A stretch of DNA of 64,000 nucleotides from Phycisphaerae bacterium (GCA_035275405.1 DATEMU010000008.1:1-64000), one strand, 5' to 3'; shown: positions 44,161-53,435, numbered from the stretch's first letter. Numbers and translations: made by a program. The notes: generated by a model from the letters alone, not told the origin.

Positions 44161-44931
44161 ATGTCCACGTTGCTTACCATCGCCGACGACGCCCTGCGAG
44201 ATCCTCTGCGAACGGCCGGTCTCGACACTTATGTCGATTTCCTGCACTGCTCGCTCGGGGAAATCGTCCATCAATCCAGTACGGCATTGACAAGGCGGAT
44301 CGTGCTCCCCCATGCGGGCGTCGCGGTAACGCTCTACTTGAAGTCCTATCGACCTGGACGACTCCACGGATGGACGCCGAGCAGGCCGCTTCGTGAGCGC
44401 TTCAACTACCTCCTACTTCGCGACCGGTGCGCCGTCAGCGTCCCCGAGACAATCGCCTTCGGCAGCCGTCGGACTATTGGGCGTTGGAGGGACGGTTTCA
44501 TTCTTACGCGCGCCGTTCCCCGCGCCGTTTCGCTGGATCGGCTGGTCCCGGCGCGCCGGGATGCAGGACCGCTTCGGCGATATCTGCTCGACCACACTGC
44601 CGGTCTGGTCTCCCGAATGCACGCTGCCGGGTTCTACCACTTCGACCTGCAATGGCGCAATCTACTCGTCTCCGACGACGGTGCCGACGCGCCCGAAGTC
44701 TATGTCATCGACTCGGCACGCGGGGGACTGCGCCACTGGCGCATTCTTCGCGAACACGGCCGTCTTCGCGATCTGTCCAGTCTCTTCAAGGAAGCGCGAA
44801 ATCGCTTGACGCCGCGCGAGCAACTCCGCTGGCTGAAGTCTTACCTCGGCGTTCGCCAGTTTACCCCCTCGCACCGGGCACTCATCCGCACCATCCAGTA
44901 TGATCGGGCCATCAAGGACCACGAGGCGTAG
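44161..44931 (+). CDS. LPS core kinase, KdkA/InaA-like (second)
   Basis: The ATG at 44161 gives 256 residues; an in-frame upstream start at 43726 would run inside the first kinase gene and is rejected. The catalytic loop reads HFDLQWRNLLV with His160, Asp162 and Asn, and VYVIDSA holds the metal Asp. The HRD Arg is replaced by Phe. RIVLPHAGVAVTLYLKSYRP holds the ATP Lys. It is the second of three consecutive kinase genes and is only distantly similar to the first, so they are not recent duplicates. The phosphorylated sugar is not known. Confidence 0.78.
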   Translation: MSTLLTIADDALRDPLRTAGLDTYVDFLHCSLGEIVHQSSTALTRRIVLPHAGVAVTLYLKSYRPGRLHGWTPSRPLRERFNYLLLRDRCAVSVPETIAFGSRRTIGRWRDGFILTRAVPRAVSLDRLVPARRDAGPLRRYLLDHTAGLVSRMHAAGFYHFDLQWRNLLVSDDGADAPEVYVIDSARGGLRHWRILREHGRLRDLSSLFKEARNRLTPREQLRWLKSYLGVRQFTPSHRALIRTIQYDRAIKDHEA

Positions 44932-44933
44932 GA

Positions 44934-46703
44934 ATGAAGACGCTCTTCCACTGCGAGCCCGAATATGTGGCCCCCCTTCGCGCCGCCGGGTTGCTCGATT
45001 TCGACTTCCTGATGAACGTCAGGGGTGGTCCCCCCTCGAGCGTTCACGCCTATCGCGAGACGGTGCCTCTGGAAATCCTTGTTGATGATCGCCCACGCAA
45101 GTTTTACCTCAAGCGCGTTTTCAAAATCCCTGGAAAACACTCGGTCGCGCCTCTTTTTCGACGCCGGCCCAATTGGTCACAGCCGCGGCGGGAGTGGGAA
45201 ATACTCGCCATACTCGCCGAGGCCGGAATTCCAGCGATGAAGCGCGTGGCCTATGGCGAACGTCGCCGTATGGGCCTGCCCGTGCAGGCCCTGCTGCTCG
45301 TGGAGGCCGTGCCGATGCCGTTTACGCTCGAAAACTGGCTGGTTCCGGGCTTCCCGCGCCCTATTGAACTCCCCGTCGCTCTGCGGCATCGCCTCACGAA
45401 TGACCTCGGACGCCTGGTGGGTTTACTGCACACTTCGGGTTTCAGCTGGCCGGACATACACCCTAAGCATATTTTTGCCCGGCCTCCTGATGAAAATAAA
45501 TCTTCGCGGCATTGGGAATTCTGTCTGATTGATGTGGAGCGGATGGAAGGCGGGGGCGGACTCGAGGGTCCGTTATTCGAATTCACGGCATCCTATGTGC
45601 CGAACGATAAACGCGCCTTTGATGATTGCAGGACTTTTTTCAACGCCCTCCGTCCGCTTCAAGTGACATCCGCCGACATTAGGCGCTTCTGGGCCGGCTA
45701 TTGCTATTTACTCCGCCACATGTATCGGAAGGAAGTGCGCTCGCGTCCATATGCGAGCCAGCCGATGCCGAACTTAATTGAATTGGAGTCCCTCCCAAGA
45801 CTTCCTGACGATTACGAACATCCCCACGCCGCCCCGCTTGAGCGGCGCGATCAAATCCAAATCGACCCGCAGGCCGCGTCCAGTCTTGGACGGCTCGGCC
45901 TGCGCGCGATCGACGATGTATTCGCGTACCGCGGCGGACAGGATCTAGGCAAACCGGGCCTCGCAGCCTTCCGTGAACGATCTCGCATCGAGCTGTCCGA
46001 AGGAAATGGCTGCGCCAAGGCGTATTACCTGAAGCGCTACGACTCACCTCCTCTTGCGGACCAACTGCGACGCATCCAGGAGTTCCGCCCATCGCGAAGC
46101 ACAGCCGCGCGGGAAGTTCACTTCATCAAGCGGCTCGCCCAGATCGGCATCCCCACCCTCCGAACCATCGCGTACGGCCAGGAAATGGCCGGCATTTGGG
46201 AACGGCGCAGCTTCGTCGTGACGGCCGAACTTGCCGGCCAATCGCTGGAAAAACTCGTGGCGCAGGGGACCGCGGACCCCGCGCTACTCCCTGCGCCGGC
46301 TGAGCGCCGCGAGATCATTCGCCAATTGGGCTTGATCGTCCGATTGATGCACGCCGAAGGTTTGTATCATCGTGACCTTTACCTCGCGCACGTCTTCCTG
46401 TCCCGTAATGCGGACGGTCAGATCGTCCTCCGCCTGATCGACCTCGCGCGGATGATTGAGAACCCCTGGAACCCCCATCGCTGGGCCGTCAAGGACCTCG
46501 CAGCCCTCGCCTACAGTTCTCCCTCGCCGCTTGTCACGCGCGCAGATCGGCTCCGATTCCTCTACCATTACCTCGGCGATCGTGGCAAGGAAGAGAAGAA
46601 GAACGAAGCGCGGCATTACGTGATCGCCGTTGACGCGAAAGTGCGACGAATCGCCCGCCATGATCGAAAACGAAGGCGCCAACTCATGGGAACCACCGCG
46701 TGA
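44934..46703 (+). CDS. Tandem WaaP-like double kinase
   Basis: The 589-residue protein contains two lipopolysaccharide-kinase domains in one chain, about residues 1-285 and 310-580. Domain 2 is intact: HRDLYLAHVFL with His479 and Asp481, then LIDLAR, the arrangement of E. coli WaaP, which phosphorylates heptose I. Domain 1 has WPDIHPKHIF at 172-181 (HRD changed to WPD, Asp174 kept) and LIDVER, so it may be impaired or structural. Each domain has an ATP Lys (FYLKRVF near 60 and YYLKRYD near 364). The gene begins 2 bases after the second kinase gene and overlaps the next start by four bases. Confidence 0.8.
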   Translation: MKTLFHCEPEYVAPLRAAGLLDFDFLMNVRGGPPSSVHAYRETVPLEILVDDRPRKFYLKRVFKIPGKHSVAPLFRRRPNWSQPRREWEILAILAEAGIPAMKRVAYGERRRMGLPVQALLLVEAVPMPFTLENWLVPGFPRPIELPVALRHRLTNDLGRLVGLLHTSGFSWPDIHPKHIFARPPDENKSSRHWEFCLIDVERMEGGGGLEGPLFEFTASYVPNDKRAFDDCRTFFNALRPLQVTSADIRRFWAGYCYLLRHMYRKEVRSRPYASQPMPNLIELESLPRLPDDYEHPHAAPLERRDQIQIDPQAASSLGRLGLRAIDDVFAYRGGQDLGKPGLAAFRERSRIELSEGNGCAKAYYLKRYDSPPLADQLRRIQEFRPSRSTAAREVHFIKRLAQIGIPTLRTIAYGQEMAGIWERRSFVVTAELAGQSLEKLVAQGTADPALLPAPAERREIIRQLGLIVRLMHAEGLYHRDLYLAHVFLSRNADGQIVLRLIDLARMIENPWNPHRWAVKDLAALAYSSPSPLVTRADRLRFLYHYLGDRGKEEKKNEARHYVIAVDAKVRRIARHDRKRRRQLMGTTA

Positions 46704-47878
46704 AGATCGCCATCGTCATCGAGCGCTTCGAGGCTTGGCGCGGCGGCGCGGAGACGTCCACGCTGGAGTTGGCCCGCCTCCTTAAGAACCGGGGACATTC
46801 CATTCACATCGTTACCACGACGACCGCGCCGTCGTCCCCCGATTTCACGCTCCATCGAATTCCCGCGCAGTCGCTGCTTCGGCCGCTGCGCACGACGGCC
46901 TTCATTCGGCGCGCGACGGCATTCCTTCAGAAAAGCCAATTCGACCTTGTCCATGCCATCTCCCCGTTGCCGTCGGCGGATGTGTATCAACCGCGCGGCG
47001 GCCTGCTCGGCGAGACCATGGAGCGCAACGTCGCCACACGCGGCTCGGCCCCTCGCCGGATGCTCAAACAAGCGATGATGGCCATGAATGTGAAGCAGCG
47101 CACCCTGGCCGAGCTCGAACGGGCCGTCTTTCGCGAAGACGGGCCGCTGATCCTTGCCGTCTCCCAGTACGTCGCCCGTCAATGCGAGCGGCTCTACGGC
47201 GTCACGTCGCCGCGCGTGCGCGTCGTCTTCAACGGCGTCAATCCTCCCAATGTCGCCGCGGATGAGCGTTTCGCACAGCGTTCCGCCGTCCGCCGACAAT
47301 ACCATGTCGCCGATTCCACGCTGCTTTTGCTCTTCATCGCCCACAATTTCCGGCTCAAAGGCCTCAGCCCGCTGATCGACACGGCGGCGAAACTGGTCCG
47401 TGACGGATTCGCGGATTTTCGCATTCTTATCGTCGGCCGGGACAATCCTGTCGGCTATCAGCGCCGCATCGACGAACTCAAACTCGGACGCCAAATGACC
47501 TTCACCGGCCCGACGCAGCGCGTCTCCTCCTTTTACTTTGCCGCCGATGCCCTCGTTCATCCGACGTATTACGACCCGTGCAGCCGCGTCGTCCTCGAAG
47601 GGCTCTACTACGGACTTCCCTGCCTGACCACCGCTTTCAATGGCGCGGCGGAGGCGATCACCAATGGCGAAGAGGGCTTTGTCATCGACCGCCCCGACGA
47701 TATCGACCAATGGGCCGCCCGTATTCAAGGATTGACCGACCCGGACGTTCGCCGGCAAATGTCGGAGCGGGCCGTTGCGCTTCGACCCCGCATCAGCATG
47801 GCTCGACATGCCGAGCAACTCGACGCGATTTTCCAGGAGCTCACCGCCGCGAAGGCGATTCAGTCCCGATCGGCATAA
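46700..47878 (+). CDS. Glycosyltransferase family 4, WaaG-like
   Basis: The GTG at 46700 overlaps the kinase stop (GTGA), so the gene is coupled. The 392-residue protein has the GT-B fold, with the glycine-rich N-terminal loop EAWRGGAETSTLELARLL, HAISPLPSADVYQPRGG, and the GT4 C-terminal block DALVHPTYYDPCSRVVLEGLYYGLP (E-x7-E). WaaG in E. coli adds the first outer-core glucose to heptose II and is encoded beside waaP, as here. The sugar donor cannot be assigned. It is the last enzyme of core assembly in this operon, followed 32 bases later by plsY. Confidence 0.85.
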   Translation: MKIAIVIERFEAWRGGAETSTLELARLLKNRGHSIHIVTTTTAPSSPDFTLHRIPAQSLLRPLRTTAFIRRATAFLQKSQFDLVHAISPLPSADVYQPRGGLLGETMERNVATRGSAPRRMLKQAMMAMNVKQRTLAELERAVFREDGPLILAVSQYVARQCERLYGVTSPRVRVVFNGVNPPNVAADERFAQRSAVRRQYHVADSTLLLLFIAHNFRLKGLSPLIDTAAKLVRDGFADFRILIVGRDNPVGYQRRIDELKLGRQMTFTGPTQRVSSFYFAADALVHPTYYDPCSRVVLEGLYYGLPCLTTAFNGAAEAITNGEEGFVIDRPDDIDQWAARIQGLTDPDVRRQMSERAVALRPRISMARHAEQLDAIFQELTAAKAIQSRSA

Positions 47879-47910
47879 CGGGTGCGCGAAAAACGATCCG
47901 GTGAACAACG

Positions 47911-48579
47911 GTGATGAACCCCAGCCTGCAACTTCTCACGCTCGTCGTCGCTGCTTACCTTCTCGGCAGCGTTCCGTTTGGGCTGCTGATTGCGAAAATG
48001 AAGGGCGTCGATATCCGCCGGCAGGGCAGCGGAAATGTCGGGGCCACCAATGTCGGCCGGGTCTGTGGTCGAGGATGGGGAATTCTCGTCTTTCTACTGG
48101 ATACCGCAAAAGGGATGGTATCGACGATCGCCGCGGCTGATCTGATTCGTCGTCATCCGCAAGTTCACTGGACCGCTACGCCGGCCTATCGCGACCTGGT
48201 CTGGCTCGGTATCGGCACGGCGTGCATCGTGGGGAGCATTTTTCCAGTCTATCTTCGCTTCCGCGGTGGCAAGGGCGTGGCCGCATCTTTGGGAGTCATA
48301 CTCGGCGTTTACCCCTACCTTACATGGCCCGGCCTAACCGCTCTCCTGCTCTGGGCGATCGTCGTCAAGGCGAGCGGATTTGTTTCCCTGGGGTCCATCG
48401 TCGCCGTGGGGACTCTGCCTGTCGGGTTCGTCCTTTATAGTTGGATGCTTGGCTGGACGCTGTCAGACCACTACCCGTTATTGGTCTTATGCGTATTTCT
48501 GGCCGCCCTCGTACTCTTCCGTCATCGTGACAATATGAGTCGTCTACTCGCCGGTACCGAGAACAGGATCGGTCATTAG
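47911..48579 (+). CDS. plsY: Acyl-phosphate:glycerol-3-phosphate acyltransferase
   Basis: PlsY acylates the 1-position of glycerol-3-phosphate in the first step of phospholipid synthesis, at the inner membrane. The 222-residue protein has the family's conserved loops: SVPFGLLIAK, RRQGSGNVGATNVGRVCG and FRGGKGVAASLG, with five to six membrane helices. A GTG at 47911 is followed at once by an ATG at 47914; either may be used. Placement after core glycosyltransferases is unusual but keeps it with envelope-lipid genes. It ends just before a weak stem-loop. Confidence 0.94.
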   Translation: MMNPSLQLLTLVVAAYLLGSVPFGLLIAKMKGVDIRRQGSGNVGATNVGRVCGRGWGILVFLLDTAKGMVSTIAAADLIRRHPQVHWTATPAYRDLVWLGIGTACIVGSIFPVYLRFRGGKGVAASLGVILGVYPYLTWPGLTALLLWAIVVKASGFVSLGSIVAVGTLPVGFVLYSWMLGWTLSDHYPLLVLCVFLAALVLFRHRDNMSRLLAGTENRIGH

Positions 48580-48599
48580 CCCAATGAATGGGCTTTCTT
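48578..48599 (+). terminator. Weak rho-independent terminator after plsY
   Basis: AGCCCA at 48578-48583 pairs with TGGGCT at 48589-48594 across the 5-base loop ATGAA, followed by TTCTT. The stop codon of plsY is in the left arm. A six-base stem with a short, interrupted T-run makes it a modest terminator at best. Confidence 0.45.
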
Positions 48600-48954
48600 G
48601 GGACCCTCGTTCCCGCAGTTTTCGGATCGCCCCAACTTTGATTCACAGGGCTCTCGGGCCTTGATTGCCTCGTTTGATGGACGTAGACTATCTTGCTTTG
48701 AGTTCCGCGCAGGTTTAGCGCCAACCTTGGGTTAGGGGCAGACCGATGCGGCGGGACCGGGTTGTGGATTTCCGCAATCCGAGACGTACGGGGGGATTGG
48801 GTTCCTCGCCATCCATTGCGCCGCCTCGGCCGGGTCGCTGCGACAGGCATTCCTGAATGTCCGCCTAAGTCGGCAGCGAGCCACACACGGGGCCGTCGGG
48901 CAATCGTTTGAATGAGGGGGGCGACCGTTGCTCGGTCGCATTGAGGGCGAAAAG
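48600..48954. other. Intergenic region before the repeat lipoprotein
   Basis: No gene is supported. GCGACC-N7-GGTCGC (about 48921-48939) forms a small hairpin just upstream of the ribosome site GAGGG at 48943-48947. No clear -35/-10 pair was found. Confidence 0.35.
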
Positions 48955-51801
48955 ATGCTTAGCATAATGACGACTAAACGTGCGGTTCGATGCCTCGTCG
49001 GCATGGCTATCCTCGGCGCCGCTCTCTCGGGCTGCGACGGCATTCCGGGCGGGTTCTTTCCCAGCATCACCAGTGTGCAGTTGTTTGACGAGCCGGATTT
49101 CACCGTCGCCTTCGAGGTCGAAAACGCCTCCGCCGATGTCTCCAAGGTCAATTGGGTCTTCGGCGACGGCAGCGGATTCGTCGAAGGGCAGCCCGGCCGA
49201 ACGACAATTTCTTACCAGTACCTCTCCACTGGCACGTTTCAAGTAACGGCGTATGTTTTTGACTCTGCGGGAAACGTGACGCAGGTCTTTGGCACGGCGG
49301 AGGTCGAAGAGACTGGCAATGGCCCGGACGCCCCGACGCCAACCGATCTCCCCGGCCAGATTGCCAATGCCAATCCCGTCAACGGCGCGCAAAACATCAC
49401 GATCGCCGTCAAGTTGACGTGGACCGCCGGCGCCCGCGCCGAGAGTCACGACGTTTATCTGGGCCTCGTCGAGGCTGATGTCAGCAGCGCCAGCAGTTCG
49501 ACCGTGGGCATCTTCCGCGGCAATCAGACGTCCACGCTGTTTGATCCGGGCGGTCTCACTCCCAACACCACATTCTACTGGCGAATCGACGAAGTGAACT
49601 CGCTCGGGACGACCAAAGGCACGGTGCGCAGTTTTAAGACGGCGGAGGCCCCCGAGAAATCCAAGACGCCCGTCCCTGGCAACGGATCCGCGAACGCCCG
49701 TGTCGACCAGGTTCTGAGTTGGACGGCCGGCGATCGGTCGACGAGCCACGACGTCTATTTCGGAACCACGTTTGCGGACGTGGACAATGCTACCACCACG
49801 ACAGCCGACGTCTTCCAGAGAAACCAGACCGGCACCAGCTTCGACCCTGAAGATGAAAACGCCGCGATCGAGGGGGAATTACTGGGATCAACCCCGTACT
49901 TCTGGCGCGTCGACGAAGTCGGCGCCGGCGGCACCACCAAGGGCGACGTGTGGTCCTTTACGACCCGCCCGCCGCCTCCGCCGATCGACACACCGGATCC
50001 GCCGGACCTGGCGACGGATGTCCGCTTGGACAAGATCCTCAGTTGGAATGCGCCCTCGTCGGTCGAAAGCTATGATGTGTACCTGGGGCTCGACGTGGCG
50101 GACGTGACCAACGCCGACCGCAACAGCCCCGAATTCCAGGGCAATCAAACCGGCAAGATCTTCGATCCTCCTTCACTGTTGGCCGACGTCGACTACTTCT
50201 GGCGCGTCGACACGCGCGGCCCCGGCGGCACAACGATCGGAATCGTCCTGACCTTCCACACCGCGGCTCCGCCCCCTCCGGTGGTTGGGCCGTTTGACCC
50301 CGTGAACGACGCGCTGGATGTCAATGTCCGGCCGACCTTAAGTTGGAACAGCGGCGGCGGCCTGACCGAGAGCTTCGACATTTATGTCAGTAGCAATCAG
50401 AGTGCCGTCGCGACCAGCGCCGGTTCGGCCTTGCAAGGCAATCAAGCCGTGGGCATGACAACTTTTGCGGTCCAAAGCGACCTCGCGGCGAATACCGACA
50501 TCTACTGGAAGATCGATGCAGTCGGCCCGGGAGGCAAGACGTCCGGCCCGATCCTGCGGTTCCACACGGCAACGTTGCCGGGCAAGGCGACGATGCCCAT
50601 GCCCGCTACCGGCGCGACGGGAGTGGACCCGGGCCAGGACCTTTCCTGGATGGCCGGCGCGAACGCGACCAGTCACGACGTTTACTTCGGCACGAACCAA
50701 ACCGCCGTCCAAAACGCCACACATGACTCATTTGAATTCAAGGGCAACCAGGCGGGAACGAACTTCATGCCCGTCGGCGGACTTAGCGCAAATACACAGT
50801 ATTTCTGGCGCATTGATGAAGTGGGCGCCGGCGGCACGCGGACCGGTGACTTATGGAATTTCCGCACCGGTCCTGGCAAGGCCCTTAACCCGCAGCCGAT
50901 CAACAATGCCTCCGACGTCACCACACTCATCAATCTGACATGGACGGCCGGCGTCGGCGCCAGCTCGCATGACGTGTACCTTGGATTTGACGCCGTGGAT
51001 GTGGGGAACGCGACCCCGGCGACGGCCAGCATCTTCAAGGGCAACCAGGCGGGAACCACGTTCAACCCTACTCCCGACCCCAGCCCCAATACGCAGGTGT
51101 TCTGGCGAATCGACGAGGTCGCTGCGGATGGCACCACTCGCACGAAGGGCGACGTCTGGAATTTCACGACGACTCAGGGGACTAAGGCCTCCAATCCGAT
51201 TCCGGCCCATCTTGCGACGGAGGTCGCGCTGAATACGCTTCTGGAGTGGACCGCCGGCAATAACGTTGATATGCACCGCGTCTTCTTCGGAATCGATCTC
51301 GTCGCGGTCACGAACGCCGTCGATGGGAGCCCGGAAGATCAGGGCGATTTCGCCGTGACCTTCTTTGATCCGGTCCTGGCCCCCAACACAACCTATTTCT
51401 GGCGAATTGACGAAGTGGCCCTCGGCGGGATGCCGGTCATCAAAGGAGACGTGTGGCGCTTTACGACGGTCACGCCGCCCGCGCAGGTCAGCGGCCAGAA
51501 CCCGACGACCGGCCAAACCGGAGTCTTGACCAGCCCGACGTTAATGTGGAGCGCCGCAGCGCGAGCAACCTCGTACGATGTATATTTCATCTCGCAGGCC
51601 GACAATGCACTGCTGCTACCGGCCGAGCAGATCGACGTCGCCACGACCGCGAATTCCCCGCCGTTCGTAGGGAATCAGGCGGGCACCAGTCGAGGCTTTG
51701 CAGGCTTAACGGCGAACACCGTTTATCTATGGCGTGTGGATTCCAAGAACGACGCCGGAACGACACCCGGGCTGGTGTTCTCGTTCACGACTGCGCCATG
51801 A
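48955..51801 (+). CDS. Large surface lipoprotein with PKD domain and eight repeats
   Basis: The ATG at 48955, seven bases after GAGGG, gives 948 residues; a TTG at 48928 is rejected. The signal ends in the lipobox LSGC. A PKD-like domain follows (WVFGDGSGF, TFQVTAYVFDSAGNV). The rest is eight fibronectin-like modules of 95-110 residues. Each contains a core like LSWTAGxxxxSHDVYFG, a GNQxGTxFDP step, YFWRIDEVGAGGTTKGDVWSFTT and a Pro-rich linker. Module 4 is the most divergent (IYWKIDAVGPGG). Such proteins are probable outer-membrane or cell-surface adhesion or scaffold proteins, a frequent planctomycete type. No catalytic domain is seen. Confidence 0.85.
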   Translation: MLSIMTTKRAVRCLVGMAILGAALSGCDGIPGGFFPSITSVQLFDEPDFTVAFEVENASADVSKVNWVFGDGSGFVEGQPGRTTISYQYLSTGTFQVTAYVFDSAGNVTQVFGTAEVEETGNGPDAPTPTDLPGQIANANPVNGAQNITIAVKLTWTAGARAESHDVYLGLVEADVSSASSSTVGIFRGNQTSTLFDPGGLTPNTTFYWRIDEVNSLGTTKGTVRSFKTAEAPEKSKTPVPGNGSANARVDQVLSWTAGDRSTSHDVYFGTTFADVDNATTTTADVFQRNQTGTSFDPEDENAAIEGELLGSTPYFWRVDEVGAGGTTKGDVWSFTTRPPPPPIDTPDPPDLATDVRLDKILSWNAPSSVESYDVYLGLDVADVTNADRNSPEFQGNQTGKIFDPPSLLADVDYFWRVDTRGPGGTTIGIVLTFHTAAPPPPVVGPFDPVNDALDVNVRPTLSWNSGGGLTESFDIYVSSNQSAVATSAGSALQGNQAVGMTTFAVQSDLAANTDIYWKIDAVGPGGKTSGPILRFHTATLPGKATMPMPATGATGVDPGQDLSWMAGANATSHDVYFGTNQTAVQNATHDSFEFKGNQAGTNFMPVGGLSANTQYFWRIDEVGAGGTRTGDLWNFRTGPGKALNPQPINNASDVTTLINLTWTAGVGASSHDVYLGFDAVDVGNATPATASIFKGNQAGTTFNPTPDPSPNTQVFWRIDEVAADGTTRTKGDVWNFTTTQGTKASNPIPAHLATEVALNTLLEWTAGNNVDMHRVFFGIDLVAVTNAVDGSPEDQGDFAVTFFDPVLAPNTTYFWRIDEVALGGMPVIKGDVWRFTTVTPPAQVSGQNPTTGQTGVLTSPTLMWSAAARATSYDVYFISQADNALLLPAEQIDVATTANSPPFVGNQAGTSRGFAGLTANTVYLWRVDSKNDAGTTPGLVFSFTTAP

Positions 51802-51820
51802 CGAGGATACAGCGCCGATT

Positions 51821-52606
51821 CTACGATGGGTCGGATAAGTCCACAGATTCAGGCGCGATGGCCAAGCGCGGTGAAGTGTCACTTGGTTCCGCGGGCGGTT
51901 CCACGTCTTGCACCGCCTCAGCCACGGCTGCTTGACGCTGCGAGGTGTGTGAGGCCGCGGCCTTCACGCCGCCGCCCAGCGCTTCCACCTGCGGCAGTTC
52001 CTCGAGCGACGGCAGGCCGAAGACCTCCAGGAACTTCTTCGTCGTCCCATAAAGCATCGGCCGGCCCAGGTCCTCCGCCCGGCCCACGATCTTCACGAGG
52101 TTCATCTCGCGCAGCCGATTGAGCATGTCCCCGACCGCGACGCCGCGAACCGCCTCAACATCCGCCCGCGTGCAGGGCTGCTTGTAGGCCACGATGGCCA
52201 GCGTCTCCAATGCTGCCGAGGAAAGCTTGCTCTCCTGCCGGCTGCGAAGCAGCTTCGCCAACCAGTGGTTGTACGCCGGCAGCGTCAACATCTGGTATCC
52301 CCCGGCGATCTCCTCGATTCGGAACGACAGCGACAGGGACGCGTATTGCTCGTTCAACTCCTCGATATGCCGTCGGACGTCCTTGGCGTCGCCCACGCCC
52401 AGGATCGACGCGAGCTTCGCCCCGGCCAAAGGGCTGTCCGCTGAAAACAGAATCGCTTCGAGCACTCGCTCCGGTCGAATCTCCACCGCGGGAGATGAGT
52501 CAGCGCCGTCGCCGACCTCGGTCTCCGCGTCGACGCTACGACCGCCTTCTGTCGAGGTATCGATACGCTCGTCCATTTCGCTCATTGTTACGGAACCACC
52601 ATCCAT
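51821..52606 (-). CDS. scpB: Segregation and condensation protein B
   Basis: ScpB forms the Smc-ScpA-ScpB condensin that organises the chromosome. The 261-residue protein has two winged-helix domains: VLEAILFSADSPLAGAKLASILG and RIEEIAGGYQMLT in the first, and SSAALETLAIVAYKQPCTRADVEAVRG with GRPMLYGTTKKFLEVFGL in the second. Both ends carry disordered acidic tails that are not conserved. No scpA is next to it; in many genomes the two are adjacent. It is convergent with the repeat lipoprotein gene, 19 bases apart. Confidence 0.93.
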   Translation of the reverse strand: MDGGSVTMSEMDERIDTSTEGGRSVDAETEVGDGADSSPAVEIRPERVLEAILFSADSPLAGAKLASILGVGDAKDVRRHIEELNEQYASLSLSFRIEEIAGGYQMLTLPAYNHWLAKLLRSRQESKLSSAALETLAIVAYKQPCTRADVEAVRGVAVGDMLNRLREMNLVKIVGRAEDLGRPMLYGTTKKFLEVFGLPSLEELPQVEALGGGVKAAASHTSQRQAAVAEAVQDVEPPAEPSDTSPRLAIAPESVDLSDPS

Positions 52607-52955
52607 GGCGCGTGTCTCCTGTGAACTGTGCGCGGAGCAGGATAACAGGAGTAAGTGACCAACGCCAGTGTGCGTGGGGAGGGCCGGATAGAGCGCTGGG
52701 GCCGCATTTCGCCCGTCAAATAAGCGAGCCTATCCAGGTTTTCCTCTTCCGTTCCGGTGTTCACCAGATCGGGCAGTGGATCGGATAGGCTCTACCTTAC
52801 TATAGCTCGGCGAAGGCACAAAGAGGCCGTTAAATCCGGCTGAATTCCCTGTCATCGGGCACGGCGTTATCACGGACTTTTCATATACGATTCACCGGCG
52901 ATTCAGTCTGTCGCGATATTATCGATCGGAGCGGACGACGATCGCGAGGATTGCC
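52607..52955. other. Intergenic region between divergent scpB and rpiB
   Basis: No gene is seen. It contains the long inverted repeat listed separately and should hold promoters for both flanking genes. CATATACGATTC near 52884 is the most AT-rich part, but no confident -35 was found. Confidence 0.35.
52726..52792. repeat. 10-bp perfect inverted repeat with 47-base spacer
   Basis: GAGCCTATCC at 52726-52735 is exactly repeated as GGATAGGCTC at 52783-52792. No protein frame spans it convincingly. It could be the two ends of a small decayed mobile element or the stem of a structured RNA. Confidence 0.45.
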
Positions 52956-53435
52956 ATGCGTATTGGATTTGCCGCCGACCATGCCGGGTTTGAGTTGAAA
53001 CGGGACCTTTCCCAGGCCGCCAGGGCGGACGGACATGATATCGTCGATTTCGGCGCCTTTCGGTACGACGCCAACGATGAATACCCGGATTACGTGTTTC
53101 CACTTGCCGAGGCGATCCGGCTAGAGGAGGTGGAACGAGGAATCGCCTTATGCGGTTCCGGAATCGGCGTGTGCATTGCGGCGAACAAGGTGGCGGGGGT
53201 CCGCGCCGCCGTTGCTCATGAGGCCTTGTCCGTCCGCCAGGGGGTCGAGGACGATGACTTGAATGTCCTGTGCCTGGGGTCCTATGTCATCGACCCGCAA
53301 CAGGCGATCAACCTTGTTTCCGTATTTCTTAATTCACGGTTCTCGGGGGAGGCCCGATACCGCCGCCGAATACGGAAGATCGGCGAGTTGGAATCGCGTG
53401 ATCGACTCGCCCTGACCGGCCCCGGTGACGCATGA
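52956..53435 (+). CDS. rpiB: Ribose-5-phosphate isomerase B
   Basis: RpiB interconverts ribose-5-phosphate and ribulose-5-phosphate in the pentose phosphate pathway. The 159-residue protein has the family start MRIGFAADHAGFELK with His9, the nucleophilic Cys66 in LCGSGIGVCIAANK, and ALCGSG spacing identical to E. coli RpiB. The C terminus (RRRIRKIGELESRDRLAL) is slightly longer than usual. It stands at the start of a plus-strand run. RpiB homologues can also act as allose-6-phosphate isomerase. Confidence 0.94.
   Translation: MRIGFAADHAGFELKRDLSQAARADGHDIVDFGAFRYDANDEYPDYVFPLAEAIRLEEVERGIALCGSGIGVCIAANKVAGVRAAVAHEALSVRQGVEDDDLNVLCLGSYVIDPQQAINLVSVFLNSRFSGEARYRRRIRKIGELESRDRLALTGPGDA

Noticed and set aside
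46616..47908. 430-codon minus-strand frame opposite the WaaG-like gene
   Set aside because: The plus strand carries GT4 motifs and coupled start/stop codons; the minus frame has no family match.
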